Assembly: GCF_001889545.1 (NCBI RefSeq)
Contig: NZ_CP018194.1
Coordinates: 1,896,501-1,960,500 of the forward strand
Direction of reading: 5' to 3'
Origin: Granulibacter bethesdensis
GTDB taxonomy: Bacteria > Pseudomonadota > Alphaproteobacteria > Acetobacterales > Acetobacteraceae
Length of the DNA: 64,000 bases
This document shows positions 41,781 to 50,840 of this stretch, one piece after another (positions within the stretch are counted from its first letter, which is position 1; each line of letters opens with the position of its first letter). Position numbers and translations under genes: made by a program. A model generated the notes under the pieces. The model searched no databases. It saw only the letters and a program-made list of their open reading frames with translations, and was not told where the DNA came from.

Positions 41781-42443
41781 ATGACCGACCCCTTGCCAAA
41801 ATTCGGGGATCGGCGGCGCATACGGATCGGGTTACTCGGCGGCTCGTTCAATCCGGCTCATGCAGGACATGCGCTGATTGCCCGGCATTTCCGGCAAAGG
41901 CTACGGCTGCATCAGGTATGGCTGATGGTCTCCCCTGGCAATCCGCTCAAATCCGGGGATGATATGGCACCGCTGGCAGCCCGGCTTGCTTCTGCCCGGG
42001 CCATTGCCGATGGACGCCATATCATTGCCACGACCATCGAAAGCCGTCTCGGCACACGCTATACTGCCGATACACTTGCCAGATTGCGCACCCTGTTTCC
42101 ATGCGCCCGCTTTGTCTGGCTGATGGGCGCAGATAATCTGGCCGGGTTCCCACGCTGGCGCAACTGGCGCGGGATTGCCGCCGAATGGCCTTTCGCCGTT
42201 CATCCCCGCCCCGGCTACACCGCACGCGCCCTGTCAGGACAAGCAGCCAGCGTCCTGCGCCGCTATCGGCGTCCGGAGCGGGAGGCACCGCTGCTGGCCG
42301 ATCTGCCGCCCCCGGCCTGGATGATGCTGCGTCTGCCGGAAAGTCCGCTCTCCGCCACCCAGATCCGGGTGGCCTTCGCGCATAACCGCACCGGCATGCA
42401 ATCAACAGAGGAAGCAGAAAGCGGCCCGGCGGAAAGCAGATAG
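41781..42443 (+). CDS. nadD: Nicotinate-nucleotide adenylyltransferase
   Basis: NadD makes deamido-NAD from nicotinate mononucleotide and ATP. The 220-residue product has the nucleotidyl-transferase motif GLLGGSFNPAHAGHALIARH, then LMVSPGNPLKSGDDM, LMGADNLAGFPRWRNW and the C-terminal SATQIR segment. I prefer the ATG at 41781; a TTG at 41733 is in frame but unusual. It follows proA by about 50 bases. Confidence 0.94.
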   Translation: MTDPLPKFGDRRRIRIGLLGGSFNPAHAGHALIARHFRQRLRLHQVWLMVSPGNPLKSGDDMAPLAARLASARAIADGRHIIATTIESRLGTRYTADTLARLRTLFPCARFVWLMGADNLAGFPRWRNWRGIAAEWPFAVHPRPGYTARALSGQAASVLRRYRRPEREAPLLADLPPPAWMMLRLPESPLSATQIRVAFAHNRTGMQSTEEAESGPAESR

Positions 42444-42613
42444 GCCCCATTCGAGTGCATCAATGGCCGAGGCCGTGCAGTTCTGGTAGAGAGCATCCGA
42501 TCAACAGCGTCACCAGCCTGGAGTCCAAGACCATCGCCCGCAAGCCAATCACGGATGGTACCGAATCATCCAAGACCCGCCGCACCAGCCCCCGGACGGT
42601 GACGGCCCCGAAC

Positions 42614-43066
42614 ATGGCGGTCAGCCCCGGTTCCCCGCGGAAAAAAGCCGCTGCCGCCGGTCCCCGTGCCGCGGCCACGAAAGCGCCGGCAGCAAAGGAT
42701 CAGGCCGTTGCGGCAACGGAAAGACTGGACGGCATCCAGGCTGTGATCATCGAAAGTCTGGAGGACGACAAGGCCGAGGACATTATTACCCTCGACCTCG
42801 CCGGACGCGCCGCCTTCACGGATCGCATGATCATTGCCACCGGGCTGGCGGATCGTCAGATTTCCGCCATGGCCATGCACCTGCAACAGAAGCTGCGTGA
42901 TGCCGGAGTCGGGCGCGTGCCGGTCGAAGGTGCGGGCGGCTCCGACTGGGTGCTGATCGACGCCGGCGACATCGTGGTGCATCTGTTCAAGCCGGAGGCG
43001 CGTGCGCTGTACCGGCTGGAAAAAATGTGGAGCGCGGAGCTGGATGATGCAGAGAGCGATGCCTGA
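42614..43066 (+). CDS. rsfS: Ribosome silencing factor RsfS
   Basis: RsfS binds uL14 and blocks subunit joining in starvation. The conserved domain starts at ERLDGIQAVIIESLEDDKAE and continues IITLDLAGRAAFTDRMIIATG, GAGGSDWVLIDAGDIVVHLF and ends RLEKMW. Before it is a variable Ala/Lys/Pro-rich extension of about 35 residues when started at the ATG at 42614 (150 residues in total). The frame is open to a GTG at 42455, so the true start is uncertain. It lies between nadD and rlmH, the usual context. Confidence 0.88.
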   Translation: MAVSPGSPRKKAAAAGPRAAATKAPAAKDQAVAATERLDGIQAVIIESLEDDKAEDIITLDLAGRAAFTDRMIIATGLADRQISAMAMHLQQKLRDAGVGRVPVEGAGGSDWVLIDAGDIVVHLFKPEARALYRLEKMWSAELDDAESDA

Positions 43067-43106
43067 TCCGGCATCCTCCCATGCCTGACCGTCCGGTCAT
43101 GGTAGC

Positions 43107-43580
43107 ATGACAGCGCCCTGGCGGATCATTGCGGTCGGACGCATGCGCGGCAGTGAGGAAGAAGCGCTGTTCCAGCGTTACGCTGCGCGATTGCGCCCGG
43201 CCCTGACGGTAACGGAAATTGCGGAAGCGCGTGGCAGCACCGCTGAAATCCGCCGGCGGGAAACATCCGCCCTGCTGGCGGCGCTGCCACCCGCCTGCAT
43301 TGTGGTCGCCATGGATCTGGGCGGACGCGCTCATGACAGTGAGGCTTTGGCCGCGCTCGCCCGGCGCTGGCGGGAACAACCACTGCCGGTCTGCTTCATG
43401 ATCGGCGGGGCGGAAGGTCTGGAACAGCCGGTGCTGGATCGGTCCGATCATGTGCTGTCACTCGGGCCGATGACCTGGCCTCATCTGCTGGTCCGGCCTC
43501 TGCTGGCAGAACAGCTCTACCGGGCGCAGGCCATCGCCACCAATCACCCCTACCATCGCACAGGGCGGCCATCCGGATAA
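43107..43580 (+). CDS. rlmH: 23S rRNA pseudouridine1915 N3-methyltransferase
   Basis: RlmH methylates pseudouridine 1915 in helix 69 of 23S rRNA. The 157-residue SPOUT enzyme has the segments [32 protein letters not shown] and the C-terminal [20 protein letters not shown] with NHPYHR. It follows rsfS by 40 bases, as in many bacteria. Confidence 0.95.
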   Translation: MTAPWRIIAVGRMRGSEEEALFQRYAARLRPALTVTEIAEARGSTAEIRRRETSALLAALPPACIVVAMDLGGRAHDSEALAALARRWREQPLPVCFMIGGAEGLEQPVLDRSDHVLSLGPMTWPHLLVRPLLAEQLYRAQAIATNHPYHRTGRPSG

Positions 43581-43693
43581 TGACGGTGCCGGACTGATCA
43601 ACACATCCGATATTGATACTGGATTGATACTGGCGGCCCTTGAAGCGGCAGCCTGCCTCCGCTACCCCTCCTGCAGAGCCGGAGACCGAACTG

Positions 43694-45232
43694 ATGTCAG
43701 CATCGCCGCCGCCCAGACCTGTCATGCTCGTCATTCTCGACGGGTGGGGCTGGCGTGAAGAGCGGAATGACAATGCGGTCCGGCTGGCCCGTACCCCCGC
43801 CTTCGATCGGCTGTGGAACAGCGCACCGACCACGTTCCTGCGTACATCCGGCCTTGATGTCGGTCTGCCGGATGGGCAGATGGGCAATTCCGAAGTCGGG
43901 CACATGAATATCGGCGCAGGCCGGGTGGTGATGCAGGAACTGCCGAGGATCGATGCCGCGTTGCAGGATGGCAGCGTCAAAGATCTGCCCGCCCTGCGCG
44001 ATTTCATCACGGCACTGCGTCAATCAGGGGGCACCTGCCATCTGTTCGGCCTCGTCTCCGATGGCGGCGTACACGCGCATCAGGATCACGGGGCCGCTCT
44101 GGCGCAGATTCTGACACGGGCTGGCATTCGCGTGGCGGTACATGCCTTTACCGACGGGCGCGACACGCCACCCGCCTCGGCCCGGCGCTTCCTGACCAAA
44201 TTTCTGCCCGCCCTGCCGGAAGGCGCCACGCTGGCCACCCTGTGCGGGCGCTTTTACGCCATGGATCGCGACAATCGCTGGGACCGGGTCGAAAAAGCCT
44301 ATCGGATGATGGTCGAGGCTGAAGGCGAACGCTACAGCGATCCGTGCGACGCCATTACCGACGCCTATGCCCGCGAATTCTCCGACGAGTTCATCCGCCC
44401 TGCAGTCTTCGGTGACTATGCCGGAATGCGGGACGGCGACGGGTTGCTCTGCTTTAATTTCCGCTCTGACCGGGTGCGGGAATTGCTGACCGCGCTGCTC
44501 GACCCGGCCTTTCAGGGTTTTGAACGCCCCCGCTTCCTGCATTTCTCCGGCGCGCTGGGCATGACACGCTACAGCGCCGAGCTTGAATCCCTGATGCAGA
44601 CGCTGTTTCCGTTTCAGGAAATGACCAATCTGCTGGGCCATGTCGTCTCGGCGGCGGGCAGGCGGCAGCTGCGCATGGCGGAGACCGAGAAATACCCTCA
44701 CGTCACCTACTTCCTCAATGGCGGGGAGGAGGAGGTGCTGGAGAACGAGGATCGGATCATGGTCCCCTCCCCCAAGGTTGCGACCTATGATCTGAAGCCG
44801 GAAATGTCGGCTCCCGAACTGACCGAAAAAGCCGTCACCGCCATCGGCAGCGGGCAGTACGACCTGATCGTGCTGAATTTCGCCAATCCGGACATGGTCG
44901 GCCATACCGGCAGTCTGGAAGCCGCGATCTGCGCTGTGGAAGCGGTGGATACCGGGCTTGGCCGAATCGTTGACGCCATCACGGCGGCCGGAGGCGCATT
45001 GTTCGTGACGGCTGATCATGGCAATTGCGAATTGATGCGTGACCCTGATACAGGCGGCCCGCACACGGCGCACACCACCAATCTTGTGCCTGCTTTGCTG
45101 TATGATTCCTCCGCACCCATCGGTACGCGACGCCTGACCAGCGGCAGGCTGGCCGATATTGCGCCCACCCTGCTGGACCTGATGCAACTGCCGCAGCCGC
45201 CCGAGATGACGGGCCAGTCCCTGCTGGCTTGA
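43694..45232 (+). CDS. gpmI: 2,3-bisphosphoglycerate-independent phosphoglycerate mutase
   Basis: GpmI interconverts 3- and 2-phosphoglycerate in the lower glycolytic path using two metal ions. The 512-residue alkaline-phosphatase-fold protein begins near VMLVILDGWGWREERNDNAV, has the catalytic serine in QMGNSEVGHMNIGAGRV, and ends with the metal ligands in NFANPDMVGHTG and VTADHGNCE. I prefer the ATG at 43694, with a GGAGA ribosome site, over the TTG at 43640. Its stop overlaps the next start (TTGA). Confidence 0.96.
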   Translation: MSASPPPRPVMLVILDGWGWREERNDNAVRLARTPAFDRLWNSAPTTFLRTSGLDVGLPDGQMGNSEVGHMNIGAGRVVMQELPRIDAALQDGSVKDLPALRDFITALRQSGGTCHLFGLVSDGGVHAHQDHGAALAQILTRAGIRVAVHAFTDGRDTPPASARRFLTKFLPALPEGATLATLCGRFYAMDRDNRWDRVEKAYRMMVEAEGERYSDPCDAITDAYAREFSDEFIRPAVFGDYAGMRDGDGLLCFNFRSDRVRELLTALLDPAFQGFERPRFLHFSGALGMTRYSAELESLMQTLFPFQEMTNLLGHVVSAAGRRQLRMAETEKYPHVTYFLNGGEEEVLENEDRIMVPSPKVATYDLKPEMSAPELTEKAVTAIGSGQYDLIVLNFANPDMVGHTGSLEAAICAVEAVDTGLGRIVDAITAAGGALFVTADHGNCELMRDPDTGGPHTAHTTNLVPALLYDSSAPIGTRRLTSGRLADIAPTLLDLMQLPQPPEMTGQSLLA

Positions 45233-46608
45233 CGCAGGCCCGGAAACAGTCAGCCACTGCCATCGCTTCCTGCCGGGCGGGAAGGTACAGGGGATGGTAT
45301 GATATCCTGCCCGCGCTGGCAGTGGTCGGCGCAATCGCCATGATGCCATCCGGGCAGGCTTCGGCGGCAAAACGGCGGCCACCTGCCCATACGGCCACGC
45401 CCCCGGCCAGTCCGGAGCAAGCTCAGGCAGCGCTCAACCGCACCGAGCATGAGCGTGCCAGACAGGAAGCCGCCCGCAAACGCGCTGAACAGGAAGCCGC
45501 CATCGCCGCTCAGCAGGAAGCGAAAATCGCGGAGGCCCGCGCCGCCGCCGCCATACACCTCCGTGAGGCCGACGAAGCCGTCGCCACCATCGCGGATCGC
45601 ATGGCCGATCTGGCCCGGCAGCGACAGGAGGCAGAAAAAACCCTCGCTGCCCGAGCCGCCGATCTCTCCCCGATGCTGCCGCTGATCGAACGATTGTCGC
45701 TGTATCCGGCGGAAACCTTGCTGGCAGTGCCGGAACCCCCGGAACGCGCCCTGCGCGGTCTGTTGGTATTACAGGGACTGAGCCGCCAGCTGGAACAAAG
45801 CGCACAGGCCCTGCGTGCCGAACGGGCCAAAGTGGATGCACTCGCCGCGTCTATCCGGAAAGAGGCTTCCACCCTGGCGGAAGCTCAGGCACGGCAGAAA
45901 GCCGAAGCACGCACTCTGGATGAAAAACTGGCGGCTATCCGCTCCGAAATCCGCTCCGCCCGCAATGCCGCCGCCGAGGCCGCGCAACAGGCGGCGGCCT
46001 CGGCACAGAAAGCCGATTCGCTGCGGGATGTCATTACCCGGCTGGAGGAAGCCCGCCGGCAGGAGGAAGCAAAAGCAGCCGCCGAAGCAAGACGCGCCGA
46101 AAAGGCAAGGCAACAGGAGGCCGCCGATCAGGCCCGTCAGAAAGAGGCCGAAATCGCCGCACAGGCAGGGCCCGGCCTGAGTGCACAGCCTGCCTCCCCT
46201 CCTCCCTCTGGCAGATCAGGAACCGGCGGCATGCCGGTGGCGGGTACGCTGGTGCGTGCCTTCGGTGCGCCGTCAGAGGCTGGCGGCAGCGCTTCCGGCA
46301 TGACATTCAGTACCGCACCACAAGCCCGGGTTCTGGCCCCCTGTGAGGGGCGGGTCGTCTTTGCTGGTCCGTTCCGCAGCTACGGCCAACTGGTCATTCT
46401 GGATTGCGGGCGGCGCTATCATTTCGTGTTGGCAGGCATGGAAAAACTGGATGCCAGCGTGGGGCGGCATGTGGCGCCGGGGGAGCCGATCGGGCAGATG
46501 GCAGGATGGGATCCAGCCGCCTCCGCAGCTGCCCGGCCCCAACTTTATGTGGAGTTGAGACATGAAGGTTCGGCAATAGACCCTCGCCCATGGTTGCGAG
46601 GGCGCTGA
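45229..46608 (+). CDS. EnvC-like murein hydrolase activator (degenerate M23 domain)
   Basis: The 459-residue protein has an N-terminal hydrophobic export segment (YDILPALAVVGAIAMMP, residues about 24-40), a long Ala/Glu/Arg/Gln-rich coiled coil (about 60-310) and a C-terminal LytM/M23 domain. The zinc ligands of active M23 enzymes are missing: the usual His-Asp site reads MTFSTAPQARVLAPCEG, although the terminal LYVELRHEG strand is kept. This fits EnvC-type activators of division amidases rather than a hydrolase. The TTG start overlaps the gpmI stop, suggesting coupling. ctpA follows. Confidence 0.85.
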   Translation: MTQARKQSATAIASCRAGRYRGWYDILPALAVVGAIAMMPSGQASAAKRRPPAHTATPPASPEQAQAALNRTEHERARQEAARKRAEQEAAIAAQQEAKIAEARAAAAIHLREADEAVATIADRMADLARQRQEAEKTLAARAADLSPMLPLIERLSLYPAETLLAVPEPPERALRGLLVLQGLSRQLEQSAQALRAERAKVDALAASIRKEASTLAEAQARQKAEARTLDEKLAAIRSEIRSARNAAAEAAQQAAASAQKADSLRDVITRLEEARRQEEAKAAAEARRAEKARQQEAADQARQKEAEIAAQAGPGLSAQPASPPPSGRSGTGGMPVAGTLVRAFGAPSEAGGSASGMTFSTAPQARVLAPCEGRVVFAGPFRSYGQLVILDCGRRYHFVLAGMEKLDASVGRHVAPGEPIGQMAGWDPAASAAARPQLYVELRHEGSAIDPRPWLRGR

Positions 46609-46687
46609 TGACGCGGCAAGCTGTCACATAGAGACTGACTGAATCACGGCTGACCCGGAACAGGGGCGGCCCAGAGGAAACACGGAC

Positions 46688-48103
46688 ATGAAATTCCGCA
46701 CCGGCCTGATGATCGGCGCTGCCTTCCTTGCTGGCGTCGGTGCAGGGCCCGCATCAACACTCATTGCCCGGCATGCCGGCATCGCATCCGCCTTCGCGGA
46801 AGGAAACGACAGCAGTGACACCTATCGGCTGCTGACCCTTTTTGGCGATGTGTTCGAACGTATCCGGGCCGAGTATGTGGAGCCGGTCAAGGACAAGGAT
46901 CTGATCGAGAATGCCATTAACGGCATGCTGACCGGGCTGGATCCGCACAGCTCCTACATGAATGCCAAGGCATTCCGTGACATGCAGGTCCAGACCCATG
47001 GCGAGTTCGGCGGCCTTGGGCTGGAAGTGACCCAGGATAACGGCTTCGTCAAAGTCATCAGCCCGATCGACGATACCCCCGCCAGCCGCGCCGGAATCAA
47101 GGCGGGCGATCTGATCCTGACCATTGACGGCCATTCAGTACAGGGCCTGACCCTGAACGAAGCAGTCGACAAGATGCGTGGCGCACCGGGCAGCACCATC
47201 AAGCTCACCATCAAGCGCGCCAATGTCGACAAGCCCATCAATGTGACCCTGACACGGGAAGTCATCCATATTCAGGTGGTGAAAGACCATCTGGAGGCAG
47301 GCAATATCGCCTATATCCGGCTGACCCAGTTCAATGAGCAGAGCGACCCGGCCCTGCGTGCCGCCTTCACCAAGCTCCAGAAGCAGGCGGGCGGCAAGCT
47401 GCGCGGCGTCATCCTTGATCTGCGCAACAATCCGGGCGGCCTGCTGGATCAGGCGGTCGCGGTCTCTGACGATTTCCTGAACCATGGTGAGATCGTCTCC
47501 ACCCGCGCCCGTCATGCGGAAGACAGCAATCGCTGGAATGCCAAGGAAGGCGATATTACAGGCGGTCTTCCGGTAGTGGTGCTGACCAATGGCGGCTCTG
47601 CCTCCGCCAGTGAGATCGTCAGCGGCGCGTTGCAGGACCATCACCGCGCCATCATCCTCGGTACTCGTACCTTCGGCAAAGGATCCGTGCAGACTGTGAT
47701 TCCGCTGCCGGGCAACGGGGCGATGCGCCTGACCACGGCGCGTTACTATACGCCTTCCGGACGCTCCATTCAGGGTCTGGGTATCCAGCCCGACGTGCCG
47801 GTCGCTTTCACCCGGACAGAGGAGCCGCATTTCCTGCCCGACCGGGAGGCCGATCTGAACCACGCCATCACGAATAGTGGGGGCACCACCGAAAAGGCCG
47901 CGCCACGCACCGACATGCCCGCGATGGTGCGTAATGTGCCGACCCTGCCACCGGAAAACTGGCCGAAATTCGATCCCGCCAAGCCGGAGACTGACTTCCA
48001 GCTGCATGAAGCCATCGAGGTGGTGAAGGCGATGGCCCAACAGAAAGCTGGCCAGAGCAGCGATGCCAAAGCAGGCGACGCCAAATCCGGCAAGGCGAAC
48101 TGA
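46688..48103 (+). CDS. ctpA: C-terminal processing protease (S41 family)
   Basis: This periplasmic or membrane-anchored serine protease has a signal or anchor segment at residues 5-22, a PDZ domain (GGLGLEVTQDNGFVKVISPI through GDLILTIDGHSVQGL) and an S41 domain with the catalytic serine in NGGSASASEIVSGALQDH and lysine in TFGKGSVQTV. Its length of 471 residues with a Lys/Ala/Gln-rich tail is normal. In context with the EnvC-like gene upstream, a role in processing cell-wall hydrolases is likely. rppH starts 17 bases downstream. Confidence 0.95.
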   Translation: MKFRTGLMIGAAFLAGVGAGPASTLIARHAGIASAFAEGNDSSDTYRLLTLFGDVFERIRAEYVEPVKDKDLIENAINGMLTGLDPHSSYMNAKAFRDMQVQTHGEFGGLGLEVTQDNGFVKVISPIDDTPASRAGIKAGDLILTIDGHSVQGLTLNEAVDKMRGAPGSTIKLTIKRANVDKPINVTLTREVIHIQVVKDHLEAGNIAYIRLTQFNEQSDPALRAAFTKLQKQAGGKLRGVILDLRNNPGGLLDQAVAVSDDFLNHGEIVSTRARHAEDSNRWNAKEGDITGGLPVVVLTNGGSASASEIVSGALQDHHRAIILGTRTFGKGSVQTVIPLPGNGAMRLTTARYYTPSGRSIQGLGIQPDVPVAFTRTEEPHFLPDREADLNHAITNSGGTTEKAAPRTDMPAMVRNVPTLPPENWPKFDPAKPETDFQLHEAIEVVKAMAQQKAGQSSDAKAGDAKSGKAN

Positions 48104-48120
48104 AGGAGCCTGCTCCGGTC

Positions 48121-48642
48121 ATGACGAAAACCTCGCCGGAAGCACTCTCCGCCTTGCGGGAGAGCCTTCCCTATCGCCCCAATGTCGGCGCGGCCCTGTT
48201 CGCGCCGGATGGGCGCGTGCTGGTCGCACGACGTGCCGATCTGGCCCATGTCTCGGAAACAGTGTGGCAGATGCCGCAGGGCGGCATTGATCCCGGTGAA
48301 GATCCACAGGCAGCCGTCTTGCGGGAATTAAAGGAAGAAATCGGCACCGATCACGCTGAAATCGTCGGCGAGCATCCGGACTGGATCGCCTATGATCTGC
48401 CTGATCACCTGCTCGGTCGTGCGCTGGGCGGGCGGTTTCGTGGGCAGAGGCAACGCTGGTACGCGCTGCGTTTCCTCGGCACAGAGGCTGATATTCGTCT
48501 GGATGCAGATCCGCATATCGAATTCGACGCCTGGCGCTGGGCAAGGCTGGAAGAGCTTCCTGCCCTTGCGCCCGAATTCAAACGTCCGGTTTATGCCATG
48601 CTGGCAGCATCCTTTGCACGGTTTGGGCAGGGATGGGTCTGA
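48121..48642 (+). CDS. rppH: RNA pyrophosphohydrolase (Nudix)
   Basis: RppH removes pyrophosphate from the 5' end of transcripts and triggers their decay. The 173-residue protein has the start YRPNVGAALFAPDGRVLVAR, the WQMPQGGIDPGE motif and a full Nudix box (GX5EX7REXXEEXG) at GGIDPGEDPQAAVLRELKEE. The segment GRFRGQRQRWYALRFLG is typical of RppH. It overlaps or abuts the next gene. Confidence 0.94.
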   Translation: MTKTSPEALSALRESLPYRPNVGAALFAPDGRVLVARRADLAHVSETVWQMPQGGIDPGEDPQAAVLRELKEEIGTDHAEIVGEHPDWIAYDLPDHLLGRALGGRFRGQRQRWYALRFLGTEADIRLDADPHIEFDAWRWARLEELPALAPEFKRPVYAMLAASFARFGQGWV

Positions 48643-49616
48643 CCTCCGTGACGGGTATGCATGCTGACAGCTTTGCCCGGATTCTGGTTACTGGCTCCGG
48701 CGGGTTTGTCGGGTCGCATCTGCTGCCGATAGTGCGGCAGTCTTTCCCGCACGCTGTGTTCGATGCTCCGCGTCTGTCAGATGGGTTCGACATCACCGAT
48801 ACCTCCGCACTGGAAGCACGCATCGCCGCTTTTCAGCCGGATGCCTGCATCCATCTCGCTGCCATTGCCGCGCCAATGATCGTCCGGCAGAACCCTGATG
48901 CCGCCTGGAAGGTCAATCTCCATGGCTCACTGGGGCTGGCCAACGCCATCCTGAAACATGCGCCGGGCTGCGTGCTGCTGTATGTCTCGACCGCGGATCT
49001 GTATGGCGGCTCGTTCCGAAGCGGTATCCCGCTCGATGAAAACGCCCCTCCTGCGCCGATGAACCTGTATGGCGCAACCAAGGCCGCCGCCGATCTGGCA
49101 TTGGGCGCGCTGGCCGGTGAAGGGTTGCGGGTGATCCGTGCCCGCCCTTTCAACCATACTGGCCCCGGTCAGAGCGAGGATTTCGTCCTGCCGGCCTTTG
49201 CTGCCCAGATTGCAGCCATTGAGGCCGGACGGCATCCTCCGGTCCTGTCCGTCGGCAATCTGGACAGCTGGCGCGATTTTCTGGATGTGCGTGATGTCTG
49301 TGCGGCCTATGTCCATATGCTGACCCATGCCGACCGGCTGGTTCCCACCGGCAGCAAACACGCGCCGATTTTCAATATCGCCTCCGGCACCTCCCACCGG
49401 ATCGGTGATCTGCTGGACCGACTGCTGAGCCGGAGCCGGGTTTCCATCCGCACCGAAACAGACCCGTCCAGACTCCGCCCGGCCGATATTCCCCGTGCGG
49501 AGGGCAATGCCGCACTGGCACGCTCCATGCTGGGTTGGCTGCCTCGTATTCCGCTGGAACAGACGCTGGGCGATCTGCTGGATGATTACCGGAACCGCAT
49601 TCCAGGAAACGGGTGA
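48633..49616 (+). CDS. NAD-dependent epimerase/dehydratase (extended SDR)
   Basis: The 327-residue protein has the Rossmann motif RILVTGSGGFVGSHLLP, the catalytic YxxxK pair in NLYGATKAAAD, and the sugar-nucleotide segments RPFNHTGPGQSEDFVLPAFA and DFLDVRDVCAAYVHML. It resembles GDP-4-keto-6-deoxymannose reductases and GDP-mannose dehydratase relatives, so a deoxysugar for surface polysaccharide is a reasonable guess. The exact substrate is not determinable. A later start (ATG at 48657) would avoid the 10-base overlap with rppH and still keep the full Rossmann fold. Confidence 0.85.
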   Translation: MGLTSVTGMHADSFARILVTGSGGFVGSHLLPIVRQSFPHAVFDAPRLSDGFDITDTSALEARIAAFQPDACIHLAAIAAPMIVRQNPDAAWKVNLHGSLGLANAILKHAPGCVLLYVSTADLYGGSFRSGIPLDENAPPAPMNLYGATKAAADLALGALAGEGLRVIRARPFNHTGPGQSEDFVLPAFAAQIAAIEAGRHPPVLSVGNLDSWRDFLDVRDVCAAYVHMLTHADRLVPTGSKHAPIFNIASGTSHRIGDLLDRLLSRSRVSIRTETDPSRLRPADIPRAEGNAALARSMLGWLPRIPLEQTLGDLLDDYRNRIPGNG

Positions 49617-49618
49617 TC

Positions 49619-50095
49619 ATGAGCCTTGCCAGCGTCCGGGCTTTTCTGGCCACTTACGCTCCTGACATTCAAATCCTGGAAATGCCGGACAGCACCGCGA
49701 CTGTCGCACAAGCGGCCGCAGCCTTCGGTGTGGAGCCTGGCCAGATCGCCAAAACACTGGCATTCCGGGTGGAAGAACAGACCGTTATTCTGGTTGCGCG
49801 CGGTGATATGCGGCTGGATAACCGCAAGATACGCACCCGCTTTGGCGGTAAGCCGCGTATGCTGCCGTTGGAGGAAGTAGAGCCTGTGACTGGTCATCCG
49901 GTCGGTGGTGTCTGCCCCTTTGGACTGAGTCAGCCTCTGCCGGTCTATTGTGACCGCTCTCTTCTTGGCTTTGCAGAAGTTCTGCCTGCAGCAGGTTCCC
50001 CCAACAGCGCGGTACGGATCGCGCCGGAACGGCTGGCCCTGCTGACCAATGCAGAATGGGTCGATGTCTGCGCTGAAATACCTGCCGTCGATTGA
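49619..50095 (+). CDS. YbaK/EbsC-type aminoacyl-tRNA deacylase
   Basis: The 158-residue protein has the ProX/YbaK fold pattern: MPDSTATVAQAAAAFGVEPG, QIAKTLAFRVEEQTVILVAR with the conserved lysine, DMRLDNRKIRTRFGGKPRML and TGHPVGGVCPFGL. Members hydrolyse mischarged tRNAs such as Cys- or Ala-tRNA(Pro). The second ATG at 49619 is chosen; a GTG at 49613 overlaps the previous stop. Confidence 0.9.
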   Translation: MSLASVRAFLATYAPDIQILEMPDSTATVAQAAAAFGVEPGQIAKTLAFRVEEQTVILVARGDMRLDNRKIRTRFGGKPRMLPLEEVEPVTGHPVGGVCPFGLSQPLPVYCDRSLLGFAEVLPAAGSPNSAVRIAPERLALLTNAEWVDVCAEIPAVD

Positions 50096-50110
50096 TCAGG
50101 ACAAAGCGGG

Positions 50111-50317
50111 TTACTCTCCGCCCTCATCCTTCTCATACAGATCACACTCCAGCCTTGCCCCATCCAGCAGGGTCTGACGGCGCTCCTTCTGCTGCGCATC
50201 TCTGGCCTTTTCCGTTGCCGTACGTCCGAACAGGATACGGCGGCGAGCGGCCTCCCCGGCTTTCCGGTCCTTTATCATACGTTTGCGGACAGTCCGTAAA
50301 TTGATGATCTCAGCCAT
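50111..50317 (-). CDS. DUF4169 family protein
   Basis: The 68-residue basic, charged helical protein begins MAEIINLRTVRKRMIKDRKA and continues RRRILFGRTATEKARDAQQ. The start EIINLR followed by a run of Arg/Lys/Ala and the FGR(T/S) turn is the DUF4169 pattern, common in alphaproteobacteria and of unknown function. It is convergent with the YbaK gene (15-base gap). Confidence 0.85.
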   Translation of the reverse strand: MAEIINLRTVRKRMIKDRKAGEAARRRILFGRTATEKARDAQQKERRQTLLDGARLECDLYEKDEGGE

Positions 50318-50489
50318 GGCCAGCCTCATTTTTTTCATATGCCCCAAATTTCTGATCGATTTCATTGCCGATGGTACTTCGTCCACGCAACGAAAATGGC
50401 GGCATTACGTTGAGGCATGACGGATCCTCGTAACAACATCCGGTCGTCATTACGATCCAACAAGCTGCAAACGGAAGAACATACGCGCC

Positions 50490-50642
50490 ATGAGCACCAT
50501 TCTCCTCATCATCCTCATCCTGCTTCTCGTCGGTGCGCTGCCGACATGGGGCTACAGCTCCGGCTGGGGTTATTTCCCCTCTGGCGGGCTGGGTCTGGTG
50601 TTGCTGATTGTTATTATCCTGCTGCTGATGGGCCGGATCTGA
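50490..50642 (+). CDS. DUF3309 family small membrane protein
   Basis: A 50-residue reading frame begins MSTILLIILILLLVGALPTW and continues GYSSGWGYFPSGGLGLV before a second hydrophobic segment ending MGRI. Two membrane segments flank a glycine/tyrosine/serine-rich turn, which is the DUF3309 pattern of small alphaproteobacterial membrane proteins. The function is unknown. A GGAAG element lies about 11 bases upstream. Confidence 0.85.
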   Translation: MSTILLIILILLLVGALPTWGYSSGWGYFPSGGLGLVLLIVIILLLMGRI

Positions 50643-50840
50643 CGGCCTGACTGATGACCACCCCTGGTTATCCCCTGGCACTGCGCCCGTTCATCTTCTG
50701 AACAGCGCGGTGCCATCGGCATCATAGACGGGCTGCCATGAGCACGCCCTGTCTCCGACATGTTTTTGCCGCAAGAGGAAGCATACTGGTGGAATGAAAC
50801 GAATGCACAACACATCGTTTCGTTTTCAACAGGATGGCCC

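Noticed and set aside
50417-50650. A 77-codon plus-strand frame overlapping the DUF3309 gene
   Set aside because: It is out of frame with the recognisable two-helix DUF3309 product at 50490-50642 and lacks a family pattern.
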